Part shown: positions 50,939-58,605 of the stretch, piece by piece
Layout: each line of letters starts with the position of its first letter
Numbering within the stretch: position 1 is the stretch's first letter
Assembly (NCBI RefSeq): GCF_015712165.1
Contig: NZ_JADPZX010000001.1
Span: 5,406,001 to 5,470,000, forward strand
Reading direction: 5' to 3'
Source: Streptomyces spinoverrucosus
Lineage (GTDB): Bacteria; Actinomycetota; Actinomycetes; Streptomycetales; Streptomycetaceae
Length of the DNA: 64,000 nt
Made by a program: the position numbers and the translations under genes
The notes under the pieces: generated by a model
The model's database searches: none
The model's input: the letters and a program-made list of their open reading frames with translations, nothing else
What the model was told of the DNA's origin: nothing

Positions 50939-52054
50939 ATGAAAACTCCGGTATTCGAGGAAATCGATCCCGCGAGCGACTGCGACTGCCCCGGATGCGC
51001 CCACTGGCGCCTCGTACTCCCCCATTCCGCTCCCCACCGCCCCTCCGTCCACCTCGCCACCCGACGCGTCCTCGCCCTGGCCGCCGTGACCTCCACGGCC
51101 CTCGGCGTCGGCCACACCGTGCCCGCCCTCGCCGCCGTCCACGCCCCCCTCCGACCCGGCGTTCCCGCAGGTGACGAGCCTCAGAGCCCGCAGGGGAACA
51201 AGGCCCCGCTGCACGGCCCGGCCGGGACACCGGCCAAGCCGTCGGAGGCGGGGAAGACGCCCGAGATCACCCGGGCGGAGATCATCGAGCGCGCCCAGAA
51301 ATGGGTCGACGCGAAGGTCCCGTACAGCATGACCTCCTACTGGGAGGACGGTTACCGGCAGGACTGCTCGGGCTTTGTCTCGATGGCCTGGAGCCTGCCG
51401 CAGAACGAATGGACCGGCTCTCTTCACACCTTCGGCACCCGTATCACCAAGGCGGAACTCCAGCCCGGCGACATGCTGCTGTTCCACAACCCCGACAACC
51501 CGCAGAACGGCTCGCACGTCGTCCTTTTCGGCGGCTGGGTCGACTCCTCCCGGACGTACTACGTCGCCTACGAGTCGACCCGCCCGCACGCCCGCAGGCT
51601 GACCACCCCTTACGCCTACTGGACGAACTCGTCGCGATACATCCCGTATCGCTACAAGGGCGTGGTGGAAATCCCACCCGAGACGCCGCCGACGACCCCG
51701 CCCGCCACACCGCCCACGATCCCGCCCGTGACGCCCCCCGAGACACCGCCCGCGATCCCGCCGGAGACGCCCACCATGCCCTCGGTCGATGTCCCGCAGG
51801 ACGACAAGCACGCCGCGGCGCCGTATCCCGGGCGGGCGATGTTCCGGCCCGGCGCGAACAACCCGCATGTCACCCAGCTCGGCAGGCAGCTGGTGAAGAA
51901 GGGGTTCGGCAGGTACTACCCGAACGGGCCGGGACCGCGCTGGGGCGAGGCGGACCGGCGAGGTGTCGAGGCCTTCCAGCGCACCCAGGGCTGGCGGGGC
52001 GGCGCGGCGGACGGCTACCCCGGGCCGGAGACCTGGCGGCGGCTCTTCTTCTGA
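50939..52054 (+). CDS. Secreted NlpC/P60-like hydrolase with peptidoglycan-binding domain
   Basis: A 371-residue protein from ATG 50939 (GAGGGGA leader). An unusual N-terminus with a Cys-rich start (DCDCPGCAHW) precedes a hydrophobic segment. Residues about 130-270 hold an NlpC/P60-type fold with the catalytic Cys in YRQDCSGFVSMAW and His in GSHVVLFGGW. A Pro/Thr-rich repeat linker (about PPETPPTTPPAT) leads to a peptidoglycan-binding domain (NPHVTQLGRQLVKKGFG, VEAFQRTQGWRGG). Likely cuts or anchors to the wall near the CslA machinery. Confidence 0.82.
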   Translation: MKTPVFEEIDPASDCDCPGCAHWRLVLPHSAPHRPSVHLATRRVLALAAVTSTALGVGHTVPALAAVHAPLRPGVPAGDEPQSPQGNKAPLHGPAGTPAKPSEAGKTPEITRAEIIERAQKWVDAKVPYSMTSYWEDGYRQDCSGFVSMAWSLPQNEWTGSLHTFGTRITKAELQPGDMLLFHNPDNPQNGSHVVLFGGWVDSSRTYYVAYESTRPHARRLTTPYAYWTNSSRYIPYRYKGVVEIPPETPPTTPPATPPTIPPVTPPETPPAIPPETPTMPSVDVPQDDKHAAAPYPGRAMFRPGANNPHVTQLGRQLVKKGFGRYYPNGPGPRWGEADRRGVEAFQRTQGWRGGAADGYPGPETWRRLFF

Positions 52055-52098
52055 CCTGCTCGGTATGAACGCATCTGGCGCGGAGGCTGGAGACACGC

Positions 52099-53229
52099 AT
52101 GACCACGACCACTCCCGAGACACCCGACCCCGGGGGAGCCGAGGAGGACCCGCCGCCCCCGGCCCGGCCGGCCCGGCTGATCCAGAACGAGGCGACCACC
52201 GAGATCCCCGTCCATCTGCTGTTCCGCGACGACCCCGACCCGGTCTCCGTCCAGCTGCGGCCCGCCGTGGTGAGCCGTCGGCAGGGCACCGGGGAGCAGC
52301 CACGGCTGCGCCGCCCGGTCCCGTCGCGGGCCCGCCCGGTGCCGCAGGTCGACCCCGCCCTGGTCGAGCGGCCCGCGCGCGTGCTGCCCCCCGCGGTGGG
52401 GGTGCTCGCCGGTGCGGTCGGGGCGGCCGGGTGCACGGTCACCTCGTGGTGGGCGGGCACCCTGCCGCCGGTGGTGGCCGCGGCCCTGGGCCTGCCGGCG
52501 TACGCGGGGGCCGGGCTCGGTCCGGCGCAGTGGGCGGCGTACGCCGGGGCGGGGGTGCTGGGTCTGTTCGGGTTCGGCGGACTGGCACGGGGGCGGACCG
52601 GCGGGGCCTGGGTGCTGGGGCTGTTCGGCCGCTACCGGGGGACCGTCCGGCGGACCGGTCTGATGTGGGTCAACCCGCTGCTGCTGCGCCGCCGGGTCGA
52701 CGTACGGCTGCGGCACTGGCGCAGTGAGCCGATGCCGGCGGCCGACGGGAGCGGGGTCGCGCTGCGGGTGGTGGTGCTCGTGGTGTGGCGGGTGCGGGAC
52801 ACCGCGCGGGCGATGCTGGGGGTGGAGGACCACGAGGAGTATCTGCGGGTGTGCGTGGAGGCGGCGCTGGCGCGGGTGCCGGTGGAGATGCCGGGCGCGG
52901 CGAAGCCCGCGGTGGACGCGGCGGCCGACGCGCTGACCCGGCTGGTGACGGCGGACGCGACACCCGTGGGGCTCGAGGTGTTCTCGGTGCAGCCGGTGCG
53001 GGTGGAGTACGCCCCCGAGGTGGCCGCCGCGATGCACCGCCGCCGGATCGCCGCACTGGACGCCCAGCACCGGGCGAGCGTGCTGACGTCGGTCGTGGAC
53101 TCGGTGGAGGACACGGTGACCCGGCTGACCATGCGCGGGCTGGTGGAGCTGGACGACTACGAACGCAAGGTGCTGGTGAAGGACTTGACGGTGGCGTTCT
53201 GCGCCGGGCGGGGAGAAACAGGTCCGTGA
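52099..53229 (+). CDS. SPFH/Band 7 domain membrane protein
   Basis: A 376-residue protein. A disordered Pro/Arg-rich N-terminus, then two or three hydrophobic segments (PPAVGVLAGAVGAAGC; WAAYAGAGVLGLFGFGGLA), then an SPFH domain: GTVRRTGLMWVNPLLLRRRVDVRLRHWRSEPMPAADGSGVALRVVVLVVWRVRD and VEYAPEVAAAMHRRRIAALDAQHRASV. SPFH proteins form membrane scaffolds. Its place beside the cslA and LPMO genes hints at organising tip machinery. Confidence 0.85.
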   Translation: MTTTTPETPDPGGAEEDPPPPARPARLIQNEATTEIPVHLLFRDDPDPVSVQLRPAVVSRRQGTGEQPRLRRPVPSRARPVPQVDPALVERPARVLPPAVGVLAGAVGAAGCTVTSWWAGTLPPVVAAALGLPAYAGAGLGPAQWAAYAGAGVLGLFGFGGLARGRTGGAWVLGLFGRYRGTVRRTGLMWVNPLLLRRRVDVRLRHWRSEPMPAADGSGVALRVVVLVVWRVRDTARAMLGVEDHEEYLRVCVEAALARVPVEMPGAAKPAVDAAADALTRLVTADATPVGLEVFSVQPVRVEYAPEVAAAMHRRRIAALDAQHRASVLTSVVDSVEDTVTRLTMRGLVELDDYERKVLVKDLTVAFCAGRGETGP

Positions 53230-53268
53230 TTGGTATGGACATGTTCAACTAACGGCAATACGCTCTGA

Positions 53269-53284
53269 CTTGGTCTAGACCTGC
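53269..53284. promoter_or_regulatory. DasR-like operator (dre) upstream of the LPMO gene
   Basis: The palindromic core TGGTCTAGACC (53271-53281) equals the centre of the DasR consensus, here with C-T before it and T-G-C after. It is 41 bp upstream of the LPMO start. DasR represses chitin and GlcNAc genes in Streptomyces, so induction by aminosugars is expected. Confidence 0.7.
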
Positions 53285-53324
53285 AAGCTCACTGAACTTC
53301 CCCCACGTCTCCAGGAGCGGCAGT

Positions 53325-53930
53325 ATGCGCAAAAAGACCAAGTTGTCCGCCGCGGTGCTCGGTCTGGCGACCACCGGTGCCCTCGTGCTCTCCTCCGGCG
53401 GTGCCAGCGGCCACGGCTACACCGACCTGCCGATCAGCCGGCAGAAGCTCTGCCAGAACGGCACCGTGACCAACTGCGGAGCGATCCAGTGGGAGCCGCA
53501 GAGCGTCGAGGGCCCGAAGGGCTTCCCGGGCGGCGGCCCGGCCGACGGGCAGATATGCAACGCGGGACTGGGCCACTTCGCCCAGCTCAGCGCACCGAGG
53601 ACACCGTCAGGCGCGGCCTGGCCCGCCACCAAGGTGAACGGCGGTCAGAGCTACACGTTCCGCTGGCAGTTCACCGCCATGCACGCCACGACGGACTTCA
53701 AGTACTACATCACCAAGCCGGGCTGGAACCAGAACCACAACCTGGCCCGCTCCGACCTCAACCTGACCCCGTTCTTCACGGTCCCCTACGGCGGTCAGCG
53801 CCCGCCGCAGACCCTCTCGCACACCGGCACCCTGCCGTCCGGGCTCAGCGGCCGGCATGTGATCGTCGCGGTGTGGACGATCGCGGACACGGCCAACGCG
53901 TTCTACGCCTGCTCGGACGTCACGTTCTGA
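53325..53930 (+). CDS. lpmP: AA10 lytic polysaccharide monooxygenase
   Basis: A 201-residue secreted copper enzyme. Signal cleavage after ASG leaves His30 as the mature N-terminus, which with His120 (FTAMHATTD) forms the histidine brace. HGYTDLPISRQKLC, CGAIQWEPQSVEGPKGFP, GLGHFAQL and FYACSDV carry the family pattern and disulfide cysteines. AA10 enzymes cut chitin or cellulose oxidatively. The homologue in S. coelicolor/lividans lies in the same cslA-glxA neighbourhood and acts on the tip glycan or chitin. AGGAG precedes the ATG, and a DasR-like site lies upstream. Confidence 0.93.
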   Translation: MRKKTKLSAAVLGLATTGALVLSSGGASGHGYTDLPISRQKLCQNGTVTNCGAIQWEPQSVEGPKGFPGGGPADGQICNAGLGHFAQLSAPRTPSGAAWPATKVNGGQSYTFRWQFTAMHATTDFKYYITKPGWNQNHNLARSDLNLTPFFTVPYGGQRPPQTLSHTGTLPSGLSGRHVIVAVWTIADTANAFYACSDVTF

Positions 53931-53956
53931 GCGTTCCGATCGCGCCGGACACGCGA

Positions 53957-53987
53957 AGGAGCCCCTCGCTCACCGCGAGGGGCTCCT
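53957..53987. terminator. Terminator between the LPMO gene and the second tRNA-Lys
   Basis: AGGAGCCCCTCG (53957-53968) pairs with CGAGGGGCTCCT (53976-53987), 12 bp perfect, seven-base loop. It can serve both the convergent LPMO transcript and the tRNA. Confidence 0.85.
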
Positions 53988-53993
53988 CATCTG

Positions 53994-54067
53994 TGCGCCG
54001 CCAGGGACTCGAACCCCGGACCCGCTGATTAAGAGTCAGCTGCTCTAACCAACTGAGCTAGCGGCGC
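53994..54067 (-). tRNA. tRNA-Lys (CTT), second copy
   Basis: 74 bases identical to the gene at 50679-50752, including anticodon loop CTCTTAA. Flanking sequences differ, so this is a separate gene in its own short transcription unit. Confidence 0.97.
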
Positions 54068-54156
54068 ATGACTCCCGCCTTCCGCGTTCCCGCGGTCGGC
54101 GACGTAGAAAATACTACCCGGTCCGCGGGGGTGCTCCTGACCGGTATCGGCGCCGC

Positions 54157-54915
54157 CTAGATCGTCAGGGACAGCAGCACCGGGGCCGCGTTGCGGTTCA
54201 GGGTGTCCGCCGCCTGGCGCAGCCGGTGGGCGTGCTCGACCGGGAGGGACAGGGCAAGGCACCCCACCGAGGAGCCGGCGGTGATCGGGACGGCCGCGCA
54301 GACCGTGCCGATCGCGTATTCCTGCAGGTCGAGCACGGGAACCGTGGCCGGCTGGGCGTCCAGGCGGGAGAGCAGCACCTTGTCGCTGGTGATCGTGCGC
54401 GAGGTGAGGCGGGCCATCTTGTGCCGGGCGAGATGATCGCGGCGGCCCGCGTGGTCGAGCTGACCGAGCAGGCTCTTGCCGACCGCCGTGGCGTGCGCGG
54501 AGTAGCGGAAGTCGACCCACTCGTTGACCGCCGGGGTGCCCGGGCCGGCCGCGTACTGGGTGACCCGGACCTCGCCGTCGAGGTACCGGCTGATGTACAC
54601 GGCCGCGCCGACGGAGTCCCGGAGCCGGTCGAGGGTGTGCTGGAGCTGTTCGCGCAGGGCCTGATCGCGGTTGTGGGCGGAGCCGAGACGGGCGAATGTG
54701 ACGCCGGTGACGTATGCGCCGTCCGTGACCTGTTCGACGTACCGCTCGCGGCGCAGCATGCGCAGCAGCCCGGTGAGCCGGTCCGCGCCGAGGCGGGTGT
54801 GGCGGGCGATCTCGCCGACGGTGACACCGGCGGGGTGCCGCGCCACCGCCTCCAGAACGCGCAACGCGTCCTGAGCCGAGTGGTACGGCGCGGTCGGCTC
54901 GTGCTTCAGCGCCAC
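54157..54915 (-). CDS. IclR-family transcriptional regulator
   Basis: A 252-residue regulator: winged helix at residues 12-75 (SAQDALRVLEAVARHPAGVTVGEIARHTRLGADRLTGLLRMLRRERYVEQ) and an IclR effector domain (FRYSAHATAVGKSLLGQLDH, RTITSDKVLL, EYAIGTVCAAVPITAGSSVGCLALSLPV). Its promoter region carries a GTTGAC/GTCAAC inverted repeat that recurs in the cassette downstream. It lies next to the importer operon on the same strand and is the probable controller of the cassette. Confidence 0.85.
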   Translation of the reverse strand: MALKHEPTAPYHSAQDALRVLEAVARHPAGVTVGEIARHTRLGADRLTGLLRMLRRERYVEQVTDGAYVTGVTFARLGSAHNRDQALREQLQHTLDRLRDSVGAAVYISRYLDGEVRVTQYAAGPGTPAVNEWVDFRYSAHATAVGKSLLGQLDHAGRRDHLARHKMARLTSRTITSDKVLLSRLDAQPATVPVLDLQEYAIGTVCAAVPITAGSSVGCLALSLPVEHAHRLRQAADTLNRNAAPVLLSLTI

Positions 54916-55006
54916 GGTTTCCCCCCTGTGCGCTCGCTCCCGCTCCCCGTCCTGGGCCTGCTCTCACCTTCCACGATAACCGGCAAGGGGCCATTAGTGA
55001 GCGGCA

Positions 55007-55032
55007 GTTGACGAGATTGCGACCCTGTCAAC
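55007..55032. promoter_or_regulatory. GTTGAC/GTCAAC inverted repeat upstream of iclR
   Basis: GTTGAC (55007-55012) and GTCAAC (55027-55032), 14 bases apart, about 90 bp before the IclR start. The same hexamers occur at 61008-61034. Confidence 0.5.
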
Positions 55033-55047
55033 AGGGGCGTAAGCGTG

Positions 55048-55059
55048 TGGCATATGCCA
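55048..55059. promoter_or_regulatory. Perfect 12 bp palindrome upstream of iclR
   Basis: TGGCATATGCCA lies between the ehuA stop and the GTTGAC/GTCAAC repeat. A possible second regulator site; no partner is identified. Confidence 0.4.
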
Positions 55060-55082
55060 TTGGCACGAGCCAGTCCGGAACG

Positions 55083-55868
55083 TCACAGCACAGCGCTGAG
55101 GAACTCCCGTGTCCGCTCGTGTTCGGCGTCGCCGAAGATCTTCTCCGGCGGGCCCGACTCGATGACCCGACCCGAGTCGAACATCAGGACCTGGTCGGAG
55201 ATGTCCCGGGCGAAGTTCATCTCGTGGGTCACGCAGAGCATGGTGATGTCGGTGCTGCGCGCGATGTCCCGCAGCACGTCCAGGACGCCCGCGACCAGCT
55301 CCGGGTCCAGCGCCGAGGTCACCTCGTCGAGCAGCAGCACCTGCGGCCGCATCGCCAGCGCCCGCGCGATCGCCACCCGCTGCTGCTGCCCGCCGGACAG
55401 CTGGGACGGCCGCGCGTCGCACTTGTCGGCGAGGCCCACCAGGTCCAGCAGCTCACGGGCGCGCGCCTCCGCCTCGTCCTTCGACAGGCCGAGCACGGTG
55501 ACCGGCGCCTCGGTGACGTTCCTGAGCACGGTCATGTTCGGGAACAGGTTGAACTGCTGGAAGACCATCCCGATCTTCTTGCGGACCTCACGGATCTGCT
55601 TCTCCGGCGCCGGGAAGAGCTTCTCCCCGTCGACGGTGATCGTGCCCTCGTCGGGCTTGGTCAGGGTCATCAGCAGCCGCAGGATCGTGGTCTTGCCCGA
55701 CCCGGACGGCCCGATCAGGGTGACGTGCCGCCCCGCGTCGACGGAGAAGTCGAGGTGGTCGAGGACCGTGTTGTCCCCGAACCGCTTGGAGACCTGCTCC
55801 AGGCGGATCAGCGGGGCGGGACCGGTATGGGGGCTGTCGGCGGGCTGCTTGTTGATCTCAACGGACAA
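55083..55868 (-). CDS. ehuA: Ehu-type amino-acid ABC transporter ATPase
   Basis: A 261-residue ATPase with Walker A GPSGSGKTT, Q-loop VFQQFNLFPNMTV, signature LSGGQQQRVAIARAL, Walker B VLLLDEVTSALD and H-loop CVTHEMNFARD. It powers the importer formed with the two permeases. Its start overlaps the EhuD end by 11 bp. The EhuA name reflects likeness to the ectoine/hydroxyectoine set (TIGR03005-like); the true substrate may differ. Confidence 0.88.
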   Translation of the reverse strand: MSVEINKQPADSPHTGPAPLIRLEQVSKRFGDNTVLDHLDFSVDAGRHVTLIGPSGSGKTTILRLLMTLTKPDEGTITVDGEKLFPAPEKQIREVRKKIGMVFQQFNLFPNMTVLRNVTEAPVTVLGLSKDEAEARARELLDLVGLADKCDARPSQLSGGQQQRVAIARALAMRPQVLLLDEVTSALDPELVAGVLDVLRDIARSTDITMLCVTHEMNFARDISDQVLMFDSGRVIESGPPEKIFGDAEHERTREFLSAVL

Positions 55869-56508
55869 GACGTCGCTCCAGGGTGCGCAGAAGTACGGAG
55901 GCCAGATACGAGACGAGGACGAAGGCCACGCCGATCACGGTGAGGGGCTCGGTGAAACGGAAGTGCTCCTGGGAGAAGAGCCGCGCCTGGCCGAGCATGT
56001 CCAGCACGGTGATCGCCATGAGCAGCGGCGTGTCCTTCAGCATCGAGATCACGTAGTTCCCGAGCGCCGGCACCACCCGGCGGATCGCCTGCGGCAGGAT
56101 CACCACCTGCCACGTCCTGGCCGTCGGCAGGCTGAGCGCCGTCGCGGCCTCCCACTGCCCGGCGGGCACCGCCTCGATACCGGCCCGGTAGACCTGCATG
56201 GTGTACGTCGAGTAGTGCAGGCCGATCGCGAAGACGCCGGTGGTCAGCGCCGAGAACGTCAGCCCCCACTCGGGCAGCACGTAGAAGAGGAAGAACAGCT
56301 GCACCAGCAGCGGCGTGTTCCGCACGAACTCCGTGAACACCCCGACCGGCCAGCGCACCCAGCGGCTCGGCGTGCGCATCAGCAGCGTCCACACCAGCCC
56401 CAGCACGAACGAGATCAGCGAACCCAGCACCAGCGCCTGGAGGGTGACGAGCAGGCCCTCCCAGAACTGCGGCATGAAGTCGCGGACCGCTCCCCAGTCC
56501 CAGTTCAT
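55858..56508 (-). CDS. ehuD: Ehu-type amino-acid ABC permease
   Basis: A 216-residue HisM-type permease with five membrane segments (LLVTLQALVLGSLISFVLGLVWTLL first) and the EAA loop EAATALSLPTARTWQVVILPQAIRRVVPALGNY. FVRNTPLLVQLFFLFY is typical of polar amino-acid permeases. Start ATG overlaps the EhuC stop (ATGA). Confidence 0.87.
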   Translation of the reverse strand: MNWDWGAVRDFMPQFWEGLLVTLQALVLGSLISFVLGLVWTLLMRTPSRWVRWPVGVFTEFVRNTPLLVQLFFLFYVLPEWGLTFSALTTGVFAIGLHYSTYTMQVYRAGIEAVPAGQWEAATALSLPTARTWQVVILPQAIRRVVPALGNYVISMLKDTPLLMAITVLDMLGQARLFSQEHFRFTEPLTVIGVAFVLVSYLASVLLRTLERRLVR

Positions 56509-57152
56509 CGGGCCACCCCCGCCTTGAGTCGGTGCTCAAGACCGCGCATCACACGGGTGAGCAGGAACGCGATCACGAAGTAGATGAGCAGCACGTACGT
56601 GTAGATCTCCGTGCTCTCCTGAAGGGCGAGCCGCACCAGGTTGCCGCTGAACGCCAGGTCGCCCATGCCCATGATCGACACCAGGGCGGTGCCCTTGAGC
56701 AGCTCGACCAGCAGGTTGGAGAACGGCGGGATCATCTCCGGAACCGCCTGCGGCAGCAGGATCAGCCGCATCCGCTGCCACGGCGTGAAGCTGAGCGCGA
56801 TCCCGCCCTCACGCTGCGCCGGGTCGACGGAGTTCAGCGCGCCGCGCACGATCTCCGAGCCGTACGCCCCGTAGGTCAGCCCCAGGGCCAGGGTGCCCGC
56901 CCACAGCGGGACCAGCTGCCAGCCGAAGGCGGGCGGCAGCACGAAGAACACCCAGAAGATCATCACCAGGGCCGAGGTGCCGCGGAACACCTCCGTGTAG
57001 AAGCCCGCGGCGAACCGCACGATCCACAGCCGGTGGGTGCGCGCGATGCCGACGACGAAGGACACGACCGCGGCCAGCAGCGCGCTGAGCACCAGCAGCT
57101 GGACCGTGGTCCAGGTGCCCGTCAGTACCAGTTCCCAGAGTCCCGAGGTCAT
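56505..57152 (-). CDS. ehuC: Ehu-type amino-acid ABC permease
   Basis: A 215-residue partner permease: TTVQLLVLSALLAAVVSFVVGIARTHR, EVFRGTSALVMIFWVFFVLPP and EGGIALSFTPWQRMRLILLPQAVPEMIPPFSNLLVELLKGTALVS. It overlaps both neighbours by four bases (ATGA), so it starts at 57152 rather than at the upstream GTG at 57161. It forms the channel with EhuD. Confidence 0.87.
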   Translation of the reverse strand: MTSGLWELVLTGTWTTVQLLVLSALLAAVVSFVVGIARTHRLWIVRFAAGFYTEVFRGTSALVMIFWVFFVLPPAFGWQLVPLWAGTLALGLTYGAYGSEIVRGALNSVDPAQREGGIALSFTPWQRMRLILLPQAVPEMIPPFSNLLVELLKGTALVSIMGMGDLAFSGNLVRLALQESTEIYTYVLLIYFVIAFLLTRVMRGLEHRLKAGVAR

Positions 57153-58078
57153 CCGCCGCACAGCTCCTTCGCGGTCATCTCGGTCATCTCGGTCTCGGTG
57201 AAGCCGAACGGGCGCAGGATCCGGAAGACCTCGCCGCTCTTCTTCAGCTTGTGCAGCTCCGCGTTGAAGGCGTCCCGCAGCTTGGTCTCGGTCGGCCGGA
57301 ACGCGAAGGCGCCGCCGGCGAGCTGCGGCTTGCCGTCGACGATCGGGGTGAAGGGCTCGGTCGCCTCCGTCTTCGAGGAGGTCCGTACGACCAGGCGGGA
57401 GGTGACCGCGGTGGCGGTGAAGTAGTCGACCCGCCCGGCCTCGACGGCGTTCAGTCCGGCGACCTGGTCGGGGACGATGAGGATGTCGCCGCGCCGGTAC
57501 CCGGCCTCGACGGCGTGCTCGATCTGGGCGTAGCCGGTCCCGGTGGCGATCCGCGCCTTCTTGGCGAGCGCGTCCTTGTAGTCGCGCAGCCCCATCGGAT
57601 TGCCCTTGCGTACGACGAACGCGTCGGGCATCTGGTAGTCGGGGTCCGCGAAGATGACCTGCTCACAGCGTTCCGGGGTGACGTACATCCCGGCGGCCAC
57701 GACGTCGAACTGCTGCGAGTTCAGGCCGGGGATGAGCGAGCCGAACTCGGTCGGCACGGGCTGTACCCGGTCCACCCCGAGCCGTTTGAAGATCGCCTTG
57801 GCCAGCTCGGGCGCCTCGCCGGTCAGCTCGCCGTCCTTGTCGATGTACCCGAAGGGGATCTCACCCGCGATGCCCAGGCGTACGACACCGGCGGCCTTCA
57901 GCCGGTCGAGCAGGTCACCGCCGTTCGTGCCGGACGCGGTGGCCACGCGGCTGCAGCCGGCGGCACCCAGCGCGCCGAGCGCCGCGACCCCCGCGAGCAG
58001 CGACCGGCGGGTGGGCCCGGATATGTGGTGGCTGTTTCTGAGTGGTGGAGCCATGGGCGCGCGGCTACCCGGGAGCAT
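57149..58078 (-). CDS. ehuB: Ehu-type extracellular solute-binding lipoprotein
   Basis: A 309-residue binding protein with a Tat-like and lipobox signal (GPTRRSLLAGVAALGALGAAGCS). The mature part is the family-3 fold: LGIAGEIPFGYIDKDGELTGEAPELAKAIFKRLGVDRVQPVPTEFGSLIPGL, GMYVTPERCEQVIFADPDY and IEHAVEAGYRRGDILIVPDQVAGLNAVEAGRVDYFTATAVTSR. It resembles ectoine-binding EhuB. An AGGGGG lies ten bases before the ATG at 58078, and ATG 58054 is the alternative. It captures the cassette's substrate outside the cell. Confidence 0.86.
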   Translation of the reverse strand: MLPGSRAPMAPPLRNSHHISGPTRRSLLAGVAALGALGAAGCSRVATASGTNGGDLLDRLKAAGVVRLGIAGEIPFGYIDKDGELTGEAPELAKAIFKRLGVDRVQPVPTEFGSLIPGLNSQQFDVVAAGMYVTPERCEQVIFADPDYQMPDAFVVRKGNPMGLRDYKDALAKKARIATGTGYAQIEHAVEAGYRRGDILIVPDQVAGLNAVEAGRVDYFTATAVTSRLVVRTSSKTEATEPFTPIVDGKPQLAGGAFAFRPTETKLRDAFNAELHKLKKSGEVFRILRPFGFTETEMTEMTAKELCGG

Positions 58079-58110
58079 GAGATGTATGCCCCCTGGGCAT
58101 CCGGGAACCC

Positions 58111-58605
58111 ATGAGTGATCGGTTCATCGAGGTCTCACTGACCCGGCGCGGAGTGCGCTGCACGGCGAAACTGCTGGCCGACCGTGCCCCGTTGACCTGC
58201 GCGGCCGTCTGGGAGGCCCTGCCCCTGTCCGGTGACGTGTACCACGCGAAGTACGCACGCAACGAGATCTACGCCCTGTTCCCGCCGTTCGCGGAAACGG
58301 AACCACCCCTGGAGAATCCGACAGTTACCCCCATTCCGGGCGACCTGTGCTATTTCGCCTTCGCCGGAACAGAGTTGGGCACCAAGGCCTACGGCTACGA
58401 CCGCGAGGTCCGCGCCGGTACCACCGTCGTGGACCTCGCCCTCTTCTACGAACGCAACAACCTGCTGCTCAACGGGGACGTCGGCTGGGTCCCCGGCATC
58501 GTCTGGGGTCAGGTCGTCGAGGGCCTTGAGGACATGGCCGAGGCGTGCAACGACCTGTGGCGCTCCGGAGCGGCGGGCGAGACGCTCAGTTTCAGCCGGA
58601 TGTGA
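58111..58605 (+). CDS. DUF3830 (cyclophilin-like) protein
   Basis: A 164-residue protein of the DUF3830 family: FIEVSLTRRGVRCTAKLLADRAPLTCAAVWEALPLSGDVYHAKYARNEIYALFP, then PGDLCYFAFAG and VALFYERNN-like (DLALFYERNNLLLNGDVGWVPGIVWGQVVEGL). The fold is cyclophilin-like but without a known activity. The family recurs beside EhuABCD and amidase genes, implying a dedicated step in the same pathway. It diverges from ehuB across 32 bp and converges on the amidase with a 14 bp overlap. Confidence 0.82.
   Translation: MSDRFIEVSLTRRGVRCTAKLLADRAPLTCAAVWEALPLSGDVYHAKYARNEIYALFPPFAETEPPLENPTVTPIPGDLCYFAFAGTELGTKAYGYDREVRAGTTVVDLALFYERNNLLLNGDVGWVPGIVWGQVVEGLEDMAEACNDLWRSGAAGETLSFSRM

Noticed and set aside
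55083..58078. Firm assignment of the importer to ectoine
   Set aside because: Sequence likeness to EhuABCD is clear, but ectoine-degradation enzymes are missing nearby, so only the family name is used.
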